Assembly (NCBI GenBank): GCA_017548805.1
Contig: JAFYZE010000076.1
Span: 1-17,258, forward strand
Direction: 5' to 3'
Length of the DNA stretch: 17,258 nt
Origin: Bacteroidales bacterium
GTDB lineage: Bacteria > Bacteroidota > Bacteroidia > Bacteroidales > UBA932
This document shows, piece after piece, positions 15,423 to 17,258 of the stretch. The stretch's first letter is position 1, and every line of letters begins with the position of its first letter. The notes under the pieces were generated by a model that searched no databases, was not told the DNA's origin, and saw only the letters and a list, made by a program, of their open reading frames with translations. Made by a program: the position numbers and the translations under genes.

Positions 15423-15432
15423 AGAAAGTACT

Positions 15433-16568
15433 ATGAACAAGATATTTGAAAAGGCGGCAAGCTTTACTGGCTGCATTCGACCGTAGACGCTTTCGAGACA
15501 TTCCTTCACGTGCCCGGCACCGTCACCCGGAAGGGCGCGCATGTCAGGGATGCCGTCGACCTCAAGCGCATAATGATCATCGCCGTGATAGCCGCCGTTC
15601 CCGCCGCACTGTTCGGCATGTGGAACACCGGCTACCAGCACGCCCTCGCCACCGGCGCCGACCCTAGATTCTGGGCCGACCTGTGGTTCGGTTTCCTCAA
15701 GGTCCTTCCTCTCTTCGTCGTCTCATACGTGGTCGGTCTCGCCATCGAGTTCGCCTCCGCACAGATCCGCGGTGAGGAAGTGAACGAGGGATACCTTGTT
15801 TCGGGATTCTTCATCCCTCTCATCGTCCCAGTGGACGTCCCGCTCTGGATGCTCGCCGTCGCCGTGGCATTCGCCGTCATTTTCGGCAAGGAAGTCTTCG
15901 GCGGCACCGGCATGAACATATGGAACCCCGCTCTCCTCACCCGAGCCTTCCTCTTCTTCTCGTACCCTAACAGCATGTCCGGATCCGAGACCTGGATCGC
16001 CATGCGCAAGGGCGAGGCCCTCGTCGACGGAGCCACGGGCGCCACTCCGCTCTCCTTCCTCGGAGACGGCATGGACGCCCTCACCAATGCCGGAGCCCAG
16101 TACGGCACCGGTTTCTGGGACTTCTTCATCGGCACGGTGCCCGGATCGGTCGGTGAGACCAGCGTCATCGCTATCCTCATCGGTGCGGCCATCCTCCTCT
16201 GGACCGGCGTAGCAAGCTGGAAGATCATGGTATCCTCCGTAGCGGGCGCCCTCTTCGTGGGCGGGCTCGCCCAGCTTTGCGGCGCCACCGACGTCCCCTG
16301 CATCTATCACCTCGTGATGGGCGGCTTCGCCTTCGGAGCCGTATTCATGGCCACCGACCCTGTCACCTCCGCCCAGACCGACTGCGGCAAGTGGATCTAT
16401 GGATTCTTCATCGGAGCGGTCTGCGTCATCATCCGGCTCTTCAACCCTGGCTATGCTGAAGGCATGATGCTCGCCATCCTGCTCGGCAACACCTTCGCTC
16501 CGCTGATCGACTGGTACGTCACCGACCGCCACATCGCCCGGAAGAACAAAGTTGTCAAAGCCGCTTAA
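15433..16568 (+). CDS. nqrB: Na+-NQR subunit B with apparent one-base frameshift near the start
   Basis: NqrB is the large membrane subunit that carries covalent FMN and takes part in Na+ transfer. The ATG at 15433 opens MNKIFEK, then the frame shifts: one base appears missing at about 15453, so the original frame hits TAG at 15484. From about 15453 the next frame continues the family sequence (GGKLYWLHSTVDAFETFLH, VPGTVTRKGAHVRDAVDLKR) to the stop at 16566. With the missing base restored the protein would be 378 residues, a usual length. The FMN-threonine motif TGAT is present in VDGATGATPLSF (Thr205 after correction), and about ten hydrophobic helices are visible. The cause may be an assembly error, a mutation, or -1 slippage on A-AAG. 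A GTG at 15510 would restart in frame but would lose the conserved N-terminus. Confidence 0.93.
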
Positions 16569-16580
16569 AACTATCGGGAT

Positions 16581-17258
16581 ATGAATACAAACAACAATGT
16601 ATATACAGTGATATACACTACAGTAGTGTGTGTCCTGGTGGCTGCGATCCTCGCCTTCGTCTCGTCATCCCTCAAACCCAAGCAGGATGCCAATGAGAAA
16701 GCCGAGACCATCAGCCAGATCCTTACCGCGGCACAGTTCGGAGAGAAGTCCGAGTGGCAGGCCAAGGGCAATGCTGCCGTGCTTGACTTCTACAAGCAGA
16801 ACGTCGCCGAGGCCGTCCTCATCGACGCCTCCGGCAACAAGGTAGGCGACCTCGGTACCGCCGACGCCACCGTTTACGGCAAGTCCGAGCTCAAGGCCCA
16901 GAACTACAACATCAAGGACGGGAGCGATATGAAACTCCCCGTCTACATCTTCAAGAACGGCGTCTCCGTCATCCCGGTATACGGCGCGGGCCTCTGGGGG
17001 CCGGTCTGGGGCTACCTCGCCCTCGGTTCCGACCTCAAGACCATCGCCGGAGCGTACTTCGACCATGAGAGCGAGACCCCCGGTCTCGGCGGAAAGATCA
17101 AGGACGATCCTTCGTTCCGTGCCCAATTCAAGGGCAAAGCCATAGACTTCAACGATTCTAAGGCCGCCTTCAGCATCGTGAAGGGAGGCGCTCCCGCCGG
17201 CAAGGCCAATGCCATCGACGCCATCTCCGGCGCCACGATGACCTCCAAGGGACTCGAC
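16581..17258 (+). CDS. nqrC: Na+-NQR subunit C, 3'-truncated by the window edge
   Basis: The first 226 residues of NqrC. One N-terminal membrane helix (VIYTTVVCVLVAAILAFVSS) anchors a periplasmic FMN-binding domain. The second covalent flavin site, SGATMTS, is visible at the end of the window with the FMN-carrying Thr at residue 219 (nt 17235-17237). Other family motifs are present: VYGAGLWGPVWGYLAL and HESETPGLGGKI. The gene begins 12 bp after nqrB and runs out of the window after GLD, a few dozen residues before the expected end. nqrD, E and F would be expected to follow. Confidence 0.95.
   Translation, partial: MNTNNNVYTVIYTTVVCVLVAAILAFVSSSLKPKQDANEKAETISQILTAAQFGEKSEWQAKGNAAVLDFYKQNVAEAVLIDASGNKVGDLGTADATVYGKSELKAQNYNIKDGSDMKLPVYIFKNGVSVIPVYGAGLWGPVWGYLALGSDLKTIAGAYFDHESETPGLGGKIKDDPSFRAQFKGKAIDFNDSKAAFSIVKGGAPAGKANAIDAISGATMTSKGLD

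Noticed and set aside
15510..16568. nqrB starting at GTG 15510 as an intact shorter gene
   Set aside because: The conserved NqrB N-terminus (GGKLYWLHSTVDAFETFLH) is encoded just upstream in the same frame, and a standard ATG lies 10 bp after nqrA in the other frame, so a frameshift explains the data better than a true GTG start.
1..17258. CRISPR arrays, tRNA or rRNA genes, integrases, phage or toxin genes
   Set aside because: No regularly spaced repeats, cloverleaf-like sequences or matching protein motifs were seen on either strand; the window reads as a core chromosomal region.

Overview
The window is a chromosomal stretch from a member of Bacteroidota, most likely an uncultured gut or rumen Bacteroidales. 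The evidence is a hybrid two-component system (HTCS) regulator, a GPH symporter next to a GH43 enzyme, a lipoprotein with DUF4493-like and DUF6359-like parts, Na+-NQR genes, A-rich start regions without Shine-Dalgarno sequences, and several TAnnTTTG -7 boxes. The coding DNA is fairly GC-rich for the phylum. Genus cannot be fixed from the sequence alone.

Layout. (1) 2-2638, plus strand: the 3' part of an HTCS sensor/regulator that has a propeller, Y_Y_Y, one membrane helix, a HisKA domain, a receiver and an AraC DNA-binding domain, but no recognisable HATPase_c domain. (2) 2738-5217, plus: a GPH-family sugar:cation symporter and a cytoplasmic GH43 glycosidase, together a small intracellular (xylo/arabino-)oligosaccharide module probably controlled by the HTCS. 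(3) 5229-8126, plus: a large M16 zinc-metallopeptidase lipoprotein. (4) 8123-9202, minus: a lipoprotein convergent with M16, the two stop codons sharing one CTAG. (5) 9203-9637: a 435-bp AT-rich intergenic region with a two-tier hairpin, a 12-codon ORF and two tandem -7 boxes. (6) 9638-10012, plus: a small Spy/CpxP-like periplasmic protein followed by a strong terminator. (7) 10151-11401, plus: an Omp85-type outer-membrane barrel without POTRA domains. (8) 11408-14002, minus: a UvrD/PcrA helicase carrying an in-frame 105-bp palindromic insertion. (9) 14076 to the window end, plus: nqrA, nqrB and partial nqrC of the Na+-translocating NADH:quinone oxidoreductase. nqrB has an apparent one-base frameshift near its start.

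The genes fall into four themes: sugar sensing and uptake (HTCS, symporter, GH43), envelope proteins (M16, the lipoprotein, the Spy-like protein, the Omp85 barrel), DNA repair (UvrD) and sodium-pumping respiration (Nqr). The best candidates for something undescribed are the palindromic element translated inside UvrD, the HTCS without its ATP-binding domain, and the nqrB frameshift, which lies on a possible A-AAG slip site.
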